A stretch of 64,000 nt of DNA from Albula goreensis (lineage: Eukaryota; Chordata; Actinopteri; Albuliformes; Albulidae): assembly GCA_022829145.1 (NCBI GenBank), contig CM040746.1, forward strand, positions 24,047,832 through 24,111,831. The letters run 5' to 3'. A program made the position numbers and the translations under genes. The notes under the pieces are model-generated. The model made no database searches and was not told the origin of the DNA. It was given only the letters and a program-made list of their open reading frames with translations. Below are positions 21,786 through 33,939 of this stretch, piece by piece. Position 1 is the stretch's first letter; each line of letters starts with the position of its first letter.

Positions 21786-24580
21786 CTATCTCTTTTTAAC
21801 TCTCTCTATTTAATTGGTCTATGTTTCGAGCTGTGATGCCATATGACATATCCCAAGGGAATACATTAATTATAATTTGGTGAAAATGTGTGGTCATATA
21901 TTGAAATATCACAGATATAAAGGTTTAATACATTCAGCTGTATATTTTCTGGCATTTAAAATGTAAAAATATGTTGTATAAAAATGGAAATATCAGGAAA
22001 TTCTTCTATGATAACCATGCACCCATGTATAAATAAAGGCATCTACCTCTCAGACATTTTCATTAGATACATGAGAAAACATGTTTAAAGACTTTCAGGG
22101 TCATACCTGAATGAGAGTCACTTGTTCTGGAAAGAAACATACAATTAACTTAGAAAATTGTTGTATTGACACATTGAGAAGAAAACATAATACCAGGCAT
22201 GTAAAGGGTAATATATGTTTGCCATCAGTAGAGACTGTTATCTGAAAACATTGCTCTCTACAAAAACCTGTTTAGTACAAATGGTAACATGACCCCCAAA
22301 GAAGTAATATTTGTGTAACAATATGACACAGACTGGTGATTTGAGCTCCAGTCCAAGTATTCTAATTCTCCTTTAAGATTTCTTTCGTGTGTTTTTTAAA
22401 AGACTGTTCTTTGAAAAAAAAAAAATTAACCATGCTTGTCGTTGCTAATTGCCTTGTTTCATGTCATCTTTGAGAGATAGATTAAAACCAGCAGGACAAA
22501 CAACCTATAATCAATGCACCAGATGGCACAACTGACAGTGTCTTTGGTTACAGACTGGAGAACCGGTTCATTGAGATGGTGAGGCAGGATGGTGGTGTCT
22601 TGAAGGAGGACTCTCTGATTTGACACACTCTGGAGGAATCTTTTTTTCTGTTATGTAAGGCCCTTAGTCACGAATGTCATTGAGAGAACCATTATAGTGC
22701 TTTTTTCCCTTCCAATTAAGAGCTCGTTGTTAGCTTCTGTTTCTGAAATGACTGTTTGTTGATGAGTGCACAGTTTTTGCTTGAAAGGATTTTAATTGAA
22801 TGGAGATTGCAATCTAAATGTGGAGTGAATATGGGATATGCAGTTTGTGCAAACGAGCTGTTTGTGGTGAAGTCTGTCTGTTTGCTACAGTACACCAATT
22901 CATTACAGGGAACATCTGCCTGGTCGTATTGTAGCAATTAGAACAATGAGGAACTATCCTTGAGCTGCCTGCATCCATTTGGAGCGATATCTGGAGGTTG
23001 TAAAGTAAATTAGGGACAGAAATTTCCTAAAACCTAATCCTGATTGTGGACTAACGAGCATAAACCACTTTGGATCTTTAGCAAGCCATCAAATTCATTT
23101 GTGCACAGTTTAGCTGTTGTTGGCATACACTTTTTCCAAACATGAAGTTTGCCATTTCAAAATTACATTTATTATTGTGACACTGACCTTTTCCTGATAT
23201 AAAATCAAATTTTAGAGGTATAGTTTCTCTTATTTCAATCGCTAGTTAAAGGGACCAATGAGAATAATATTTCATTTAAAATGTGGCATTTCCAATAAAG
23301 GCATTTAATTGTGATGGAATGGAACTTCAGTAATGAACAGGACAGCTACCTCATATCTGTAATATGCAAGGGCATACATCATGGCATGGGTGAACTTATT
23401 ATTGAAGGAGGTCACAAGACTTCTCCCAAAAAGAGTTTTTTAAGGCCAAAATACTATTTTTTAATACTTTTTCTGACATTCCAGAATGTCCAGAATTCCA
23501 TTGGACTTGAATCACTGTGCAATGCTATTTTTAAGTGACATGATGTGACATAAAGCTGAAATAAATAAGAATGTATCAACACTTAACACTCAGTAATAAA
23601 GTCACCAAATTTGCAATAGAGTCACCATAATAACTGTAAACTTTATACTCAACCGATCAAATGTACTGTATGAGTAATATGCCTAAACACCATGATAAAT
23701 AGCAAAGTATTTTTAGTTTCACCCTTAACAACAATTACATTAATCTTTTCTCTCTATCCAAACATAACAGTGAATAAACCCTAAACTGAAAAAGAATGAA
23801 CCACAAAATACTTGTGAGTGTGCAATAAGTAAAAAAAAGCAAACAATAAACAAATACAAGTTAGAAAGCAGCAACATATCAGCACAACAGAAAACATGGT
23901 CTTTGCAGACCATGACAGGCTAGTTCCCTCAGGCATTTTAACTTGGTGGATTTGTTAAACAATCCAATGTGAAGTCTATAAAACAGTATGCATTTCCAAT
24001 GGTCTCTCAAAAAAGCATTACTTTTCAAAAGCAAGAGAGACCTATTATATTACTAAAAGTGCGTGCAAAGCCTGTCCTCTCATGAACATTTCACATGGGA
24101 CGTGATTAATTTAATTTAACAAAATATGAATGTTTTATTGAATCAAATTATATTACCTTTTATATAATTCTGTAACATTAGGGAGGTCTGCAAAGTAAGA
24201 ATTTCAATGCACAAGAAATTGAAATGTTGTTTTCCATGTTATATGAAAATAAGACCTCGAACTTGAACATATACTTGAATTTTAAACCCTAAACTGGCTG
24301 AACACTGTTATAGTTCACATAGTCATAAACAGTGGGTATTTCCTGATCTCACATGTACTGAGCATGACCCACAAGTTCATCATCATGAACAGGCTCCTGA
24401 TCAGGTTTTTGGAAAGCCGGGCCAGATGTCTGGTCCCCTGGTGCATGTGTTGTGGTTGCATAGAGTACAGCAGCTTGTTCTCAGGCTTGCTCCTGGCAGT
24501 TCGGATTATTTCCCACATCACTGACCCTTAGCTTTAGCAATGGCAGTGCCAGTGTGTGTGAGGGAGGCTGAGAAGAGATA
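21786..24580. other. Unassigned non-coding stretch
   Basis: Mostly AT-rich without recognised elements. A 13-base A run lies near 22415. The 22460-22640 part is balanced and repeat-free and may be a regulatory island. The 24360-24540 part is GC-richer but unidentified. Short open segments show no homology. Confidence 0.4.
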
Positions 24581-24583
24581 GTA

Positions 24584-24584
<1 letters not shown>

Positions 24585-24662
<78 letters not shown>
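24585..24662. repeat. Compound (TG)n(GA)n microsatellite
   Basis: About 15 TG units (24585-24614) pass directly into about 24 GA units (24614-24662). A looser TG/GA-rich halo continues to about 24825 (gtgtgtctgtgtgtgtg, then agagagag patches), so the locus is a longer degenerate array. Confidence 0.97.
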
Positions 24663-24664
<2 letters not shown>

Positions 24665-24829
24665 ATGGAAAAAGGTAGTGAGACAAAGGGTGATCGAGTG
24701 TGCCTTTTCTGTGTGTCTGTGTGTGTGCAAGAGAGAGCAAGAGAAAAAAAAAAGAGAGACCAAGTTCATGCATGTTTGTGTATCTATGTGGGAGAGGGAG
24801 AGAGAGAGATGGAGAGAGAGAGATTTGTT

Positions 24830-26460
24830 TTGGTAGGACATGCTGAACATCTGAAATAGAACTACCTGTCAAGTGGAGGGCATTTGTGTTGTTCCCTATA
24901 CTGTAGCACCTCCTGTTGGCCATTTGCGGTCATGTACGTAGGTTAATTCTGTTTAATTGCATTTATCAAACATATGATGTGTGTGATTAGCTTTACTGGA
25001 TAACTCTGTGTCTTTCTGGAATAACATATGCAGTTATTAAATGGAAAATGGAAATTTCTTTGTGTATGAATGTGCTTATACTTATCAATATGTACATCTT
25101 TTTGGTTTAGTTTTTATCTATTCCTAGTTCTTTGCTTTAGATGATTCAATATCTGCCATGTAAAGAAAAAATAAAAGTGAATAAGCGTTTATTTAGGGAC
25201 AGATTGACAAAGTGAAATGTCACTAACACATGTGATGTGGGGTGCATCACATTTTTCAGCCTATCCATCAGAAAACTAAACCTCTAATTATCCACTGGAT
25301 CATAACAAAAGCCATGCTGGCTGCTAATGACATAATCACCCTCTGAGAGATTTCTAAACTGAATTAAACAATTTGAAAATTCAGAAGCATATGTTATTTC
25401 AAAGCACACATTGTCCAGAATGCATGGATGGAACGCACGCACATGTGTACTCACTACTTTTGTATGAAGCTGTATGAATGACATCTACACTTTTTCATCA
25501 TCTTTTCCAGTTAACACCCAATATCCCAAATGGCATTAATATTGCACCACTTATGCTGATCTTTAATTTATAATGACTAAACTTTTAATTAGAAATGTGT
25601 TGTAGCTGTTTACTACCTCTGCCTCTTAACTCAGAGATTGACATTTGCGATATTCCAAAAGCCTGTGCATGCATTATTCATTTCATTTCCATTTTCCTTT
25701 ACATAAATGAAGGGTTTACTTTATTTCAGACTGAATGATGAAAGCCTCATGTCTTACTAAAGTGAAGGAGAATAAAATGGGATCCCAAGCTTCCTATCAA
25801 CATTATGAACCACATCAAAACCACCACCCAGCCAATCAAATGCTGCTGAATGTTCAGGAGACGCTGATTTTGGTGTGCGCTTACACCTGTCCCAATAATC
25901 TAATATATGCGTATGATTTTTCATTTGTATTAATTATACCCTTCAATTATTGTAGATATGACATACAGAGATAACACAATGGTTAACACTCATAAATTAT
26001 TTTACCATTCATATTATTTCACTTTTTTTCTTGTAACTCAAATGTATTGTTTAATTGAATCCATGAAACGGATACATAAGCCTTGATGTGATCAGTTCAT
26101 ACCCAGACACCTCTGCTACAATGTGAAGCTTATTTAACATGCTTTTGGAAGCAGCATGCCAAATTTGTACCGCTATCATTTCCTAATATGATATTTTGTC
26201 ATGCAGTCTACTCAGAGGTTATCATGGGACGTGTTGCCAGCAAATGGTTTTCCCTCTCATTTACATAATTATCCATTGTCATTTAAACACTGACTTTCTC
26301 ATCCCATTTGTGTAGAATAAACCTGGGAATTGTGTGTGCTTCAACACAACCTACACAACAAGAAAGTTACTTTTTTTGCCAGGGACCAAGGGAAAAAGAC
26401 ACATCAGTCATTAGGGTCTGTTCACTGTGAGGTTTAAAGCTGCTTCAGCTTCATCTTTCA
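24830..26460. other. Unassigned non-coding stretch
   Basis: No gene or mobile element recognised. A repeat-free piece around 25270-25370 (with ggctgctaatgacataatca) resembles a conserved non-coding element by texture. Otherwise AT-rich. Confidence 0.35.
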
Positions 26461-26467
26461 TGGGCTT

Positions 26468-26493
26468 AAAAAAAAAAAAAAAAAAAAAAAAAA
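26468..26493. repeat. Poly-A tract (26 A)
   Basis: An uninterrupted 26-base A run. It could be a retroposed 3' tail, but the preceding 90 bases resemble no SINE, LINE or mRNA I can identify. Simple slippage expansion is equally likely. Confidence 0.9.
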
Positions 26494-26775
26494 GGATGAC
26501 TTATGTTGCAACACTGACTTTATAAAGATGAGCAAAAGCAGCGGGACCAATCAAGGTATCCCAGGGCACAGGCTAGGCAAGTCAGTGATGCTCTGTGCCT
26601 CACAATCTACTCCATCGGAGAGAAAAGAACAGAGCTCATATCTCAAATATCCACAGACTAATTAAAGAACTCCAATTAACAGCCCATCATTGCAGACCAG
26701 GAACACTCCTGAGAGAGCCCCAACTCAACATCAAACCACCAATATAAAGACACTGTCTATGTCCACAAAGGTAAT

Positions 26776-26799
26776 TACACACATGCGCACACACACACA

Positions 26800-26850
<51 letters not shown>
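26776..26850. repeat. (CA)n microsatellite
   Basis: A CA tract of about 75 bp with small interruptions at its left end (acatgcgc, acaaac). A second, degenerate CA-rich patch follows at about 26890-26932 and probably belongs to the same ancestral tract. Confidence 0.97.
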
Positions 26851-26852
<2 letters not shown>

Positions 26853-27531
26853 CATCACTGCTACCATCCAGACATGAATATATTTGTGCACTTACACATA
26901 CACACACACATACACACACGTATCCACACACCGAGCTGACAGTAAAGTGTATCTGTTCTCCGACTGCCCTGGTAACGTTTGAGTTTTCTTTATGTAACAA
27001 GCTTGAGCCCTAATGGACAGCACTATGCAGAAGCCAAGGAATGTAGACGTGAACTTGCTTGGTAAACACAAAGAGATCAGGCATAGAACATGATGCATGT
27101 GCTTATTTAACATTATATCGAAGCCTTCATTTGTGAGCCAAATGATGTGAAGGATGAGAACAAACATGGGGTGCATTCCACAGTTATACAGGAACAGTTA
27201 TACCACTGTGAGTGGTTGAATGGTAGACACTGCAGTGAGAGGTTGGTTTGAGGTTGGGGTTAAATTCTATGGTGTCATCCTGCTGAGCAGCTGCACCTTT
27301 TATCACTCTGGTAAACGTGGCAGCGAAACATTATTATTTTGCCTTCTCACCTCCCCCGGCTCTGTCACCTCAGTGTCGCAACACCATTCTCCCTTTTATG
27401 ATGAACCCTCTGATATGAACTAGTGACTTTAATGCTTGAATCACACATGCCACACATCACGGAGGACGAGGTGATAGTGTCGTGACGTGAAGAGACTTAA
27501 CATTTTGCAGAGATGTGGCATTTCCAGTGAG

Positions 27532-27532
<1 letters not shown>

Positions 27533-27562
<30 letters not shown>
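27533..27562. repeat. (CA)n microsatellite
   Basis: Fifteen CA units, uninterrupted. Confidence 0.97.
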
Positions 27563-27566
<4 letters not shown>

Positions 27567-27890
27567 TCGCTGTGTCCATTCCAGGCCCAGTGAGCTGACA
27601 GATCACTGATTGGAGGTGGCAAACTGCTCTGTTCCGCTATTTCACCACATTTCAGAAATCACCCCCCGCCCCCGCCAGCTTCTAAAACCCCTGGAATAAC
27701 ACACTGTTGATGAAAAGCTAACACACACGGAATGGCTTTCATTGTGTTTTTGATTTCTCATTTGCAGCTTGATAGGAGACCACTCTTTCACAAGCCAGGC
27801 CCCAGAGAAGAGCCCACAGGCAGCTGGGTGGAATTTGCATGGATATTACCTTCAGGTTTGGCAGGTCAGGGAGGAATCAGGATTCAGGAC
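27563..27890. promoter_or_regulatory. Candidate conserved non-coding element
   Basis: Balanced-composition island starting right after a CA repeat. It contains a C-rich patch (accccccgcccccgccagc, 27661-27679, GC-box-like), gctgacagatcactgattgg (TGACAG word and ATTGG CCAAT-type core) and a clean block around 27770-27880. The open frame across its right part (27769-27990) has no recognisable domain. Regulatory nature is inferred from texture only. Confidence 0.3.
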
Positions 27891-28289
27891 TGAGGAGCAA
27901 GAAGACCAGGAGCTGCTCAATATGCAGAACACCACACACATTCCCAAATTTAAACATACTGTAAAGCACTGCATTTTAACTGTGGATTGATATGGTGCTG
28001 TAGGAGATGCTGAATACATACCCCCAGGTCATAAACTGCAGAATGTATCAAATGGCAAACATGAAATCTAGCCACGAAGTTCATCATTAAGGCTCTTTAA
28101 AATTGAATGCTTTACTTATTGTGTGTCAGTCATGCTATGCATATACGGATACATTTGGCCCTCAGCGATTATTTTTGACAGGCATACTGAGCAACAAATC
28201 TTTGCCCTTTTCCCATTAGCAATCCTTTCCTCAAGCCTCAGATTTTGATATTTATTAAAGGGTTTCATTTTAATCTATGATTACCACTG

Positions 28290-28795
28290 TTTGTGATGCC
28301 TTCCTCTCCTCTCTCAGTACATCTTAATTGTGCCCAGGTCAGTCTGAATGCTGAGTGATTTGGCTGCTCAATTATTTTACAGGGAGCCAGGACCTCCATC
28401 CCCTTTACACCCACCTAAAGAAATATCTTCTTCAGTCAAATGTTTTTTTTTTTATGTTTTTGGTGAGTTTCTATGACATGAGATCCAAAATTAGACAGCA
28501 GCAGTGCTGCCTGTTGTGTTCCAATTTATAAGTTTGCAGCAACAAATGTGCTGTTTTCCCCCCTTTTACCCTGAGGAAAGTGCCAACAGAGAAATGCCAC
28601 ACATCTCCTGGTGGGCTTAATCAAAGCCTATGCACTTCCCAGTGTCAACACTGCCATGTGAAGTGGGGTGGCAGAGCAGACTAGGGTGTCAAACAATTAC
28701 CTGCTACAGGTAGACAGCATGTGGCTGGGGAAGGGAACTTAATAAGCATGCTGGGACACCCACAGCTTGTGAAACCCTGCCACACTATTAACTTC
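28290..28795. promoter_or_regulatory. Candidate conserved non-coding block
   Basis: About 500 bases of repeat-free, balanced sequence apart from one T run near 28442. Motif-like words include tcaattatttt, ggcttaatcaaagcc (TCF-like ATCAAAG), tgtcaaacaattacctg and gcaacaaatg. No coding frame persists. It is one of the largest such islands here; conservation is untested. Confidence 0.32.
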
Positions 28796-28820
28796 ATCTC
28801 AAACTCAACCGACTATAGTG

Positions 28821-28893
28821 TAAAGAGTCTGACGCTGCTCTTTAGTAAAGAGTCTCACACTGTTATGGTTTAAAGTCTGACACGGCTCTAAAC
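28821..28893. repeat. Three-copy, about 25-bp imperfect tandem repeat
   Basis: Three successive units begin with taaagagtctgacgctgctc (28821), taaagagtctcacactgtta (28846) and taaagtctgacacggctcta (28871). They share taaag(ag)tct.ac.c.g.t spacing. This is a short diverged minisatellite. Confidence 0.75.
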
Positions 28894-28899
28894 GGGTAC

Positions 28900-29755
28900 T
28901 TTATTACAGTGTCCATCATAATTACTGTGATTATCCTTTAAAGGTCAAACCGTGAATGTTCATGTTCACATGTGCAGGATCTATGTGAATATGTCATGCA
29001 CATACACAGCTTTTCTGTGAATCCTAAAAACAAACTATTCAAACACCCTCCTAAGTTTGTGCTTTTGCTGGGAAAAGTAAAACATTTAATAGCAAGAATA
29101 TTTTTAATACCAAGTACTCAATCAAATGCAATGCTCAACTTTGAAATGCTTCTGTATTTCTCTTTTACATGATTTTTAGCTAGCTTAAGTTTGGTTCTTC
29201 AGATATCAGCAAACCTAAATTATAGATACTAAATTACCTGGCTGTCATTATACATACTGAAACTGAGCACATGTCCATGGGAAAATGGCTAAAGCAGTGC
29301 ATATACTGTAGCTAATAGAGCTAGCATACCAGCTCCAAAATAAAATGACCAATCCTATTTCAATTGTATGATATACAAATAACCAAACAACTGATCATTT
29401 TTTCAAAGGGTCGAAATGAAGAGCAGATAACAACAAACCAACATTGACAAGTAGAGAAAATGAACAAACAACAAAATATGATCACTATTACACAATAATC
29501 TTGTTAATCTAGGAAGGGCAAATAGTAAACCAAAACACAGGGATAAAATTGCAAAATTCAATCAAAATTGAACAAAGGGGCATCAACTGATATTATTACT
29601 AAAGGATACTATTTGGTAAAATGAATAAGCTGTGTAAGAAACCCAAACGCATGTTAAGATTGGCTGTGCAAATCCATTTCATGAGGCAAACTATTTGCTC
29701 GTGACCTAGGGTGAAAAATAGTTGGAAACAATTTAAAATAAATGTAAATGAAACT
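28900..29755. other. Unassigned AT-rich stretch
   Basis: No gene, element or notable repeat recognised. Confidence 0.45.
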
Positions 29756-29758
29756 GGT

Positions 29759-30239
29759 CACAGTGCATTCATTTTTTACGCAAACTTAAAATACGCAAAT
29801 TTACTTTAACACCCCTTGAAACATGATTCAAAAATTGCCACTTTACACAACATTATGCACTTTAACACGAGTGGTATTTTTTAAATAATACTATTTAATA
29901 TTAATACTTAATAATATTTTAATTTGCAAAGGAAATTGCAAGTGGTATTCAGTAGTGTACAGCATTTATTTAGCAGAAATTTAATTACATACTGTCCCAT
30001 TAGCATTATCCGATATCCCCTTTACCAATACGATATCCTCTCTCTCTCTCTCATAGATTCCCACTCGTTCTTGCTATTTTTTTATGAATTTTCTGAGTAA
30101 GTTGAAGTTACGTGACCACAGAACGCATCTCAAGCATTTTTATTAATTTAAATGGGGATATTCGACTTGAATTACGCGATTTTGCTTTACGCAAGCCTTT
30201 TCAGGATCACATGTTCGCGTAAAATGTGAAAGCACTGTG
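29759..30239. mobile_element. Non-autonomous DNA transposon with 27-bp terminal inverted repeats
   Basis: The left end 29759-29785 (cacagtgcattcattttttacgcaaac) and the reverse complement of the right end 30213-30239 (cacagtgctttcacattttacgcgaac) agree at 23 of 27 positions. The element is 481 bp long. Further ACGC-containing words recur inside both ends (aatacgcaaattt; ttttgctttacgcaag). No transposase frame is present. The 'acgc' terminal pattern and the length suggest a MITE, but the superfamily and target duplication are unclear. A (TC)8 run lies inside at 30037-30052. Confidence 0.7.
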
Positions 30240-30319
30240 CTTATACTAAAATACTTTATACAATTCTATGATATACTAAAAAAAGGCCTGTACTGACTTA
30301 TCCCACATTCTGCAATATG

Positions 30320-30334
30320 TTTTTTTTTTTTTTT
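30320..30334. repeat. Poly-T tract
   Basis: Fifteen consecutive T, no recognisable retroposed body attached. Confidence 0.85.
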
Positions 30335-30339
30335 GTGAC

Positions 30340-33300
30340 TCAAACCCCCCCTAGCTTGTGGGGCTTGTATTACAATAATTTGGGAAGTGCTAGCATACAG
30401 CATTTTCACACAAATTCTCAATTGTATTTTTTGACACATAGAATTGTAGCAGGGACAGTTTATCCCTGGCACACTGAACAGTAGTGGTGCAATAACTAAA
30501 TCTTATTGGCTAATATAATTGCAAATGGGGTAAGAGTATTTCACACTCAGACAACAGTGGTCAGTCCTTGATCAGCTGCTAAGGTAGCTAGGTTGGATTC
30601 TCAGCTTTTTCAAAATAAAAGCTTTTTGGTTTGAGCTGATCCTAAGTGACTAAAAATGACTTATTTAGTTAGCAAGACAGTCAGACAATGTAGCTGTCTA
30701 ACAGTGAATTAAAAATTATGTATAAATTATGCCTCAATTTAAATGTATTCATTATAAATAGTACAGGAAATATGTTACTTAACTGGTCACATTTAAATGA
30801 CAAAGTTGACAGTTCCTCCGCCTAAAAATGTATACTGTTACATGGAATATAGCTTTTCGTTACTTTTATTAAAATTGATTGTTTTGCTTAAATTTGTAGT
30901 TTAAAAATGTGATTATTAAAACTTTCTTAGACTATATTTCCATGTTTTCTTTATTTAAGAAAACCACAGATAAGACTGATTCATTTCCTGCCTGTTGTAT
31001 GTGCAGGAGAATCCTTCTGGTTTGACTGGCTCCTCAGCAGAAGGGCCTGCTTCTTTCCTTTGTCAATAAATGTTTTATGGCACAGTGTGAAAACATACCC
31101 TGATTGAATTTCAATAGGAAAGCATTAGGTATTTATCTCTATCTGGTTACCTAATTTTGGAGGTATTTAATAGCATCACTCTCTTAGAAGTCACAGGTAT
31201 GAATTATCTATGTGGATTATATTTCTGTGTATGTGCACTGTGTAGATACACTGTTGATAAACAGACAGAAGAGCATTTATATAAGTCTGAAATGGACATA
31301 ATGTTCTAGCAGTTCTTGCTTCATTTATTAATTTTCATTTAAAGCAAAAAAACTGATCTATTGAATGTTCATCCTGTTTAAATAGAGTGTTGAATTCCTA
31401 TTGATGTGCTATCTCAACAAAGCTCATAGATTTACTTTTATGTTGCCCTGAAAACCTTCAGCTGTTTGTTCACCTGCCCTGATGTAGTTAAGCCTTGAGA
31501 AGAAATATTGATGTCAGGTCAGAAAAATTTCACTTCTCTGCTTCTAATAGCCAGGAAACTGAAATCAATCTGGTACTTGAACCGCTTTCAAAAAGAGCAC
31601 ATCCCATTCACCAATCACTGCTCTTTTGAAGATTTCTTTATTTGAGCTAGACTCATTTTGTGTAGCAGGGCTTAGCAAAGTTTGTGTGGGGCTTAAATTC
31701 AGTGCAAAAGTGAAACCCAGATTTTTAGAAACCCAGGTGGCTTGTCTAGTAATGTGTTGTAAAAAAAAAAAAAAAAGGATTTTGATAAACACTCACTGTA
31801 GCTACATGATTGCAGTAAGCGATTGGAAAACTATTACATTTATAACGCAGCTTGGATGCCATCAGAGTGCATCCAACCATATAAGCTTGGTTTACCTAGT
31901 GTCAGGCTACAAAGAAACACATGCACCGGCCTACAATGACTTGCCAGACAGACCAGACAGCAGTGTGGCATTAGCATCAGCAAACATGGAAATAAGAGTT
32001 GACACTTTATTTACAAGTCACCTTGATGCACAAGGTGCCCATGAATGCTATTCAGGACAGTTTCACTAATGAGCAAGTTACTCCAGCTAGAACTGCAAGA
32101 TTAGATGGATGCATGTACTTTAGACCAAAACAGGAAGTGATTCTGTGAAAACTGAGAGGTTAGCAAAGTCAGATGCATAAATACAAATAAAAGCTATGCA
32201 ATTGGCAAGTCAATCAGTAAAACATTGGAGACAAGATTTTGACAGTGATGTAGTTGAAATCTGAGCAATATGTGATGAGAAGCCCACATATTTTTTGTAT
32301 AAGAGTATGAGTATTTTGGGCAATTTTTGTAATTGAGCTTTGATGCACAGTTTTCTTTGCATGCCCTTAAGTCTTTGTTTGTTATTGAGTACACCAGACA
32401 GAATAATAAATTCCATATCTTAATAAATCACTATCCAAATCTTCATATTTTCAAACAAGATGAATCACAGTGAGAAAAAAAGTCTGCACCATTCTGCAAG
32501 TGACAGCATTCTGGGTGAGAAATCCTAGTAATGGGATGTCCTACCTGTCACAATCAAAATCACAACCTTCATTTTTATGATTAGAAGAAGCAATATGGCC
32601 TGAGAGAAAACAAAGTAGCTTTTTAAAGCAAAATAATGGTGGGAGTAATTAAAAATAAAAAATATTAGTATGAAAAGCTTAATCGAATCAATGAAGCATG
32701 AAAGATTATTCCACTGTTTTATATGGGTCAATGTTTTCCAGAATAATATGTTATCAGTGAAGATAAGTAAATGTTCCATTTCAAATTCTGTGTTATAAAC
32801 AAAATATTTAGATTTTAATAGTGTACCAGGCAGTTATTATACAAATGTATGTGTGACATCAATGTTCTGTTAAAGAGCATTCCTGTGAAAGTATCTGTTG
32901 GTTTGCCTGAAAGAACATTTGAATCCTCTATAATCTGCCTAGTGAGAATATGCTTTTTGAGTAAAGCAGACTGGCATAGCCAAAGTAGTGCAGCAGGTAT
33001 CCCATCAGTGTGTGTTAAAAAGCTTTGTCAGTGCATAAAATGCATGGGTCAAGTTAAGAATTGTCTTGTTTGTTTGTTTCTTTTCCTTTTTCAGCTTTTT
33101 CCAATTCTTAAATCTTCATTAAAATACTTTTTGAGATATGAATATATGTATACATAAACAATGCTCACTTGTACAGCAAGGATGAGGTTAAACACCTTCC
33201 TGCCTTCTCAATCAGCAGATGAAAATCTCACTGAACTGTATGGGAATATCTGAATCACACAGTTTCAATTTCCAGCTCCATCAAGATCAGGAGGCTTTCT

Positions 33301-33475
33301 TGCAGGATGGACCAATATCCCACTACAAACAGCTCAAACCTGTATAACAGCATTCCAAGAATGAATTAAGCTGTTTTGAAGGCAAAGAGCAGTCCAAATC
33401 CTTATTAGGTAATGCACTTTTATTAGTCTTGTCAAGTCTGAATACGGCTGAAGCCCAAGTGCATCCACCCATTGG
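30340..33475. other. Unassigned non-coding stretch
   Basis: No element could be named. The segment at 30540-30605 ends in aggttggattctcag, faintly like a polymerase III B box, but has no other SINE feature. A 16-base A run is at 31761-31776. A 147-codon plus-strand opening (31626-32069) crosses this A run, has no homologue I recognise and is treated as chance. Confidence 0.4.
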
Positions 33476-33476
33476 A

Positions 33477-33535
33477 GGATGGGTGGATGATGGACGATGG
33501 GAGATATTTTGAAGGTGGGGTGGAGATGGGTGGGT
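33477..33535. repeat. GGATG-rich degenerate minisatellite
   Basis: Repeated ggatggg / gatgg words (ggatgggtggatgatggacg and onward) form a short G-rich array just left of the Tigger-like element. Confidence 0.6.
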
Positions 33536-33596
33536 ATATTGTTAGATAAATGAAATATACAAATATTGTAAAAACTATAGCTGTAACAACTGAGTA

Positions 33597-33927
33597 CAGG
33601 ATGAGTAGCCCTTATCCAAAATCCCTGGATCCAGAAATTTTTGGATTTTTTCAGATTTGTAATGAGGTGGTATCTCGATATGGATGTAAGTTGGACGTAT
33701 GTTAGCATGGCATGTAGAAGACGTACACAATGCCAGGATATCCTTCTGACTGTCACTATCTTACACATGCAGTCATTAGCACTGGCGGACATATGACCAA
33801 GTGTAATTTTTATATTCATATATTTTTTCTTTATTAATTTTTTTTTGTATGGATGGTCTTGTGGCATCATGCCAGTGCTTAAAAATTTTTGGATTTCAGA
33901 TTTTCAGATTTAGGGATGCTCAACCTG
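33597..33927. mobile_element. Tigger/pogo-like non-autonomous transposon
   Basis: The element starts with caggatgagtagcccttatc (33597) and ends with gatttagggatgctcaacct g (33927), which are inverted copies of each other over about 16-25 bp. A TA dinucleotide flanks each side (33595-33596 and 33928-33929), the target duplication of Tc1/mariner/pogo elements. The terminal sequence, the repeated ttggattt/cagattt words next to both ends and the ggcatcatgccagtgctt segment close to the right end resemble short Tigger-type elements known from mammals. The length is 331 bp. No transposase is encoded. The subfamily is not asserted. Confidence 0.82.
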
Positions 33928-33939
33928 TATTACTCACAG

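Noticed and set aside
30540..30605. Possible SINE with B-box-like aggttggattctcag
   Set aside because: No A box, no recognisable body and no tail.
31626..32069. 147-codon plus-strand open frame
   Set aside because: It crosses a 16-base A run that yields a lysine stretch, and resembles no protein.
33334..33870. 178-codon minus-strand open frame
   Set aside because: It runs through most of the Tigger-like element and shows no recognisable domain; judged a chance opening.
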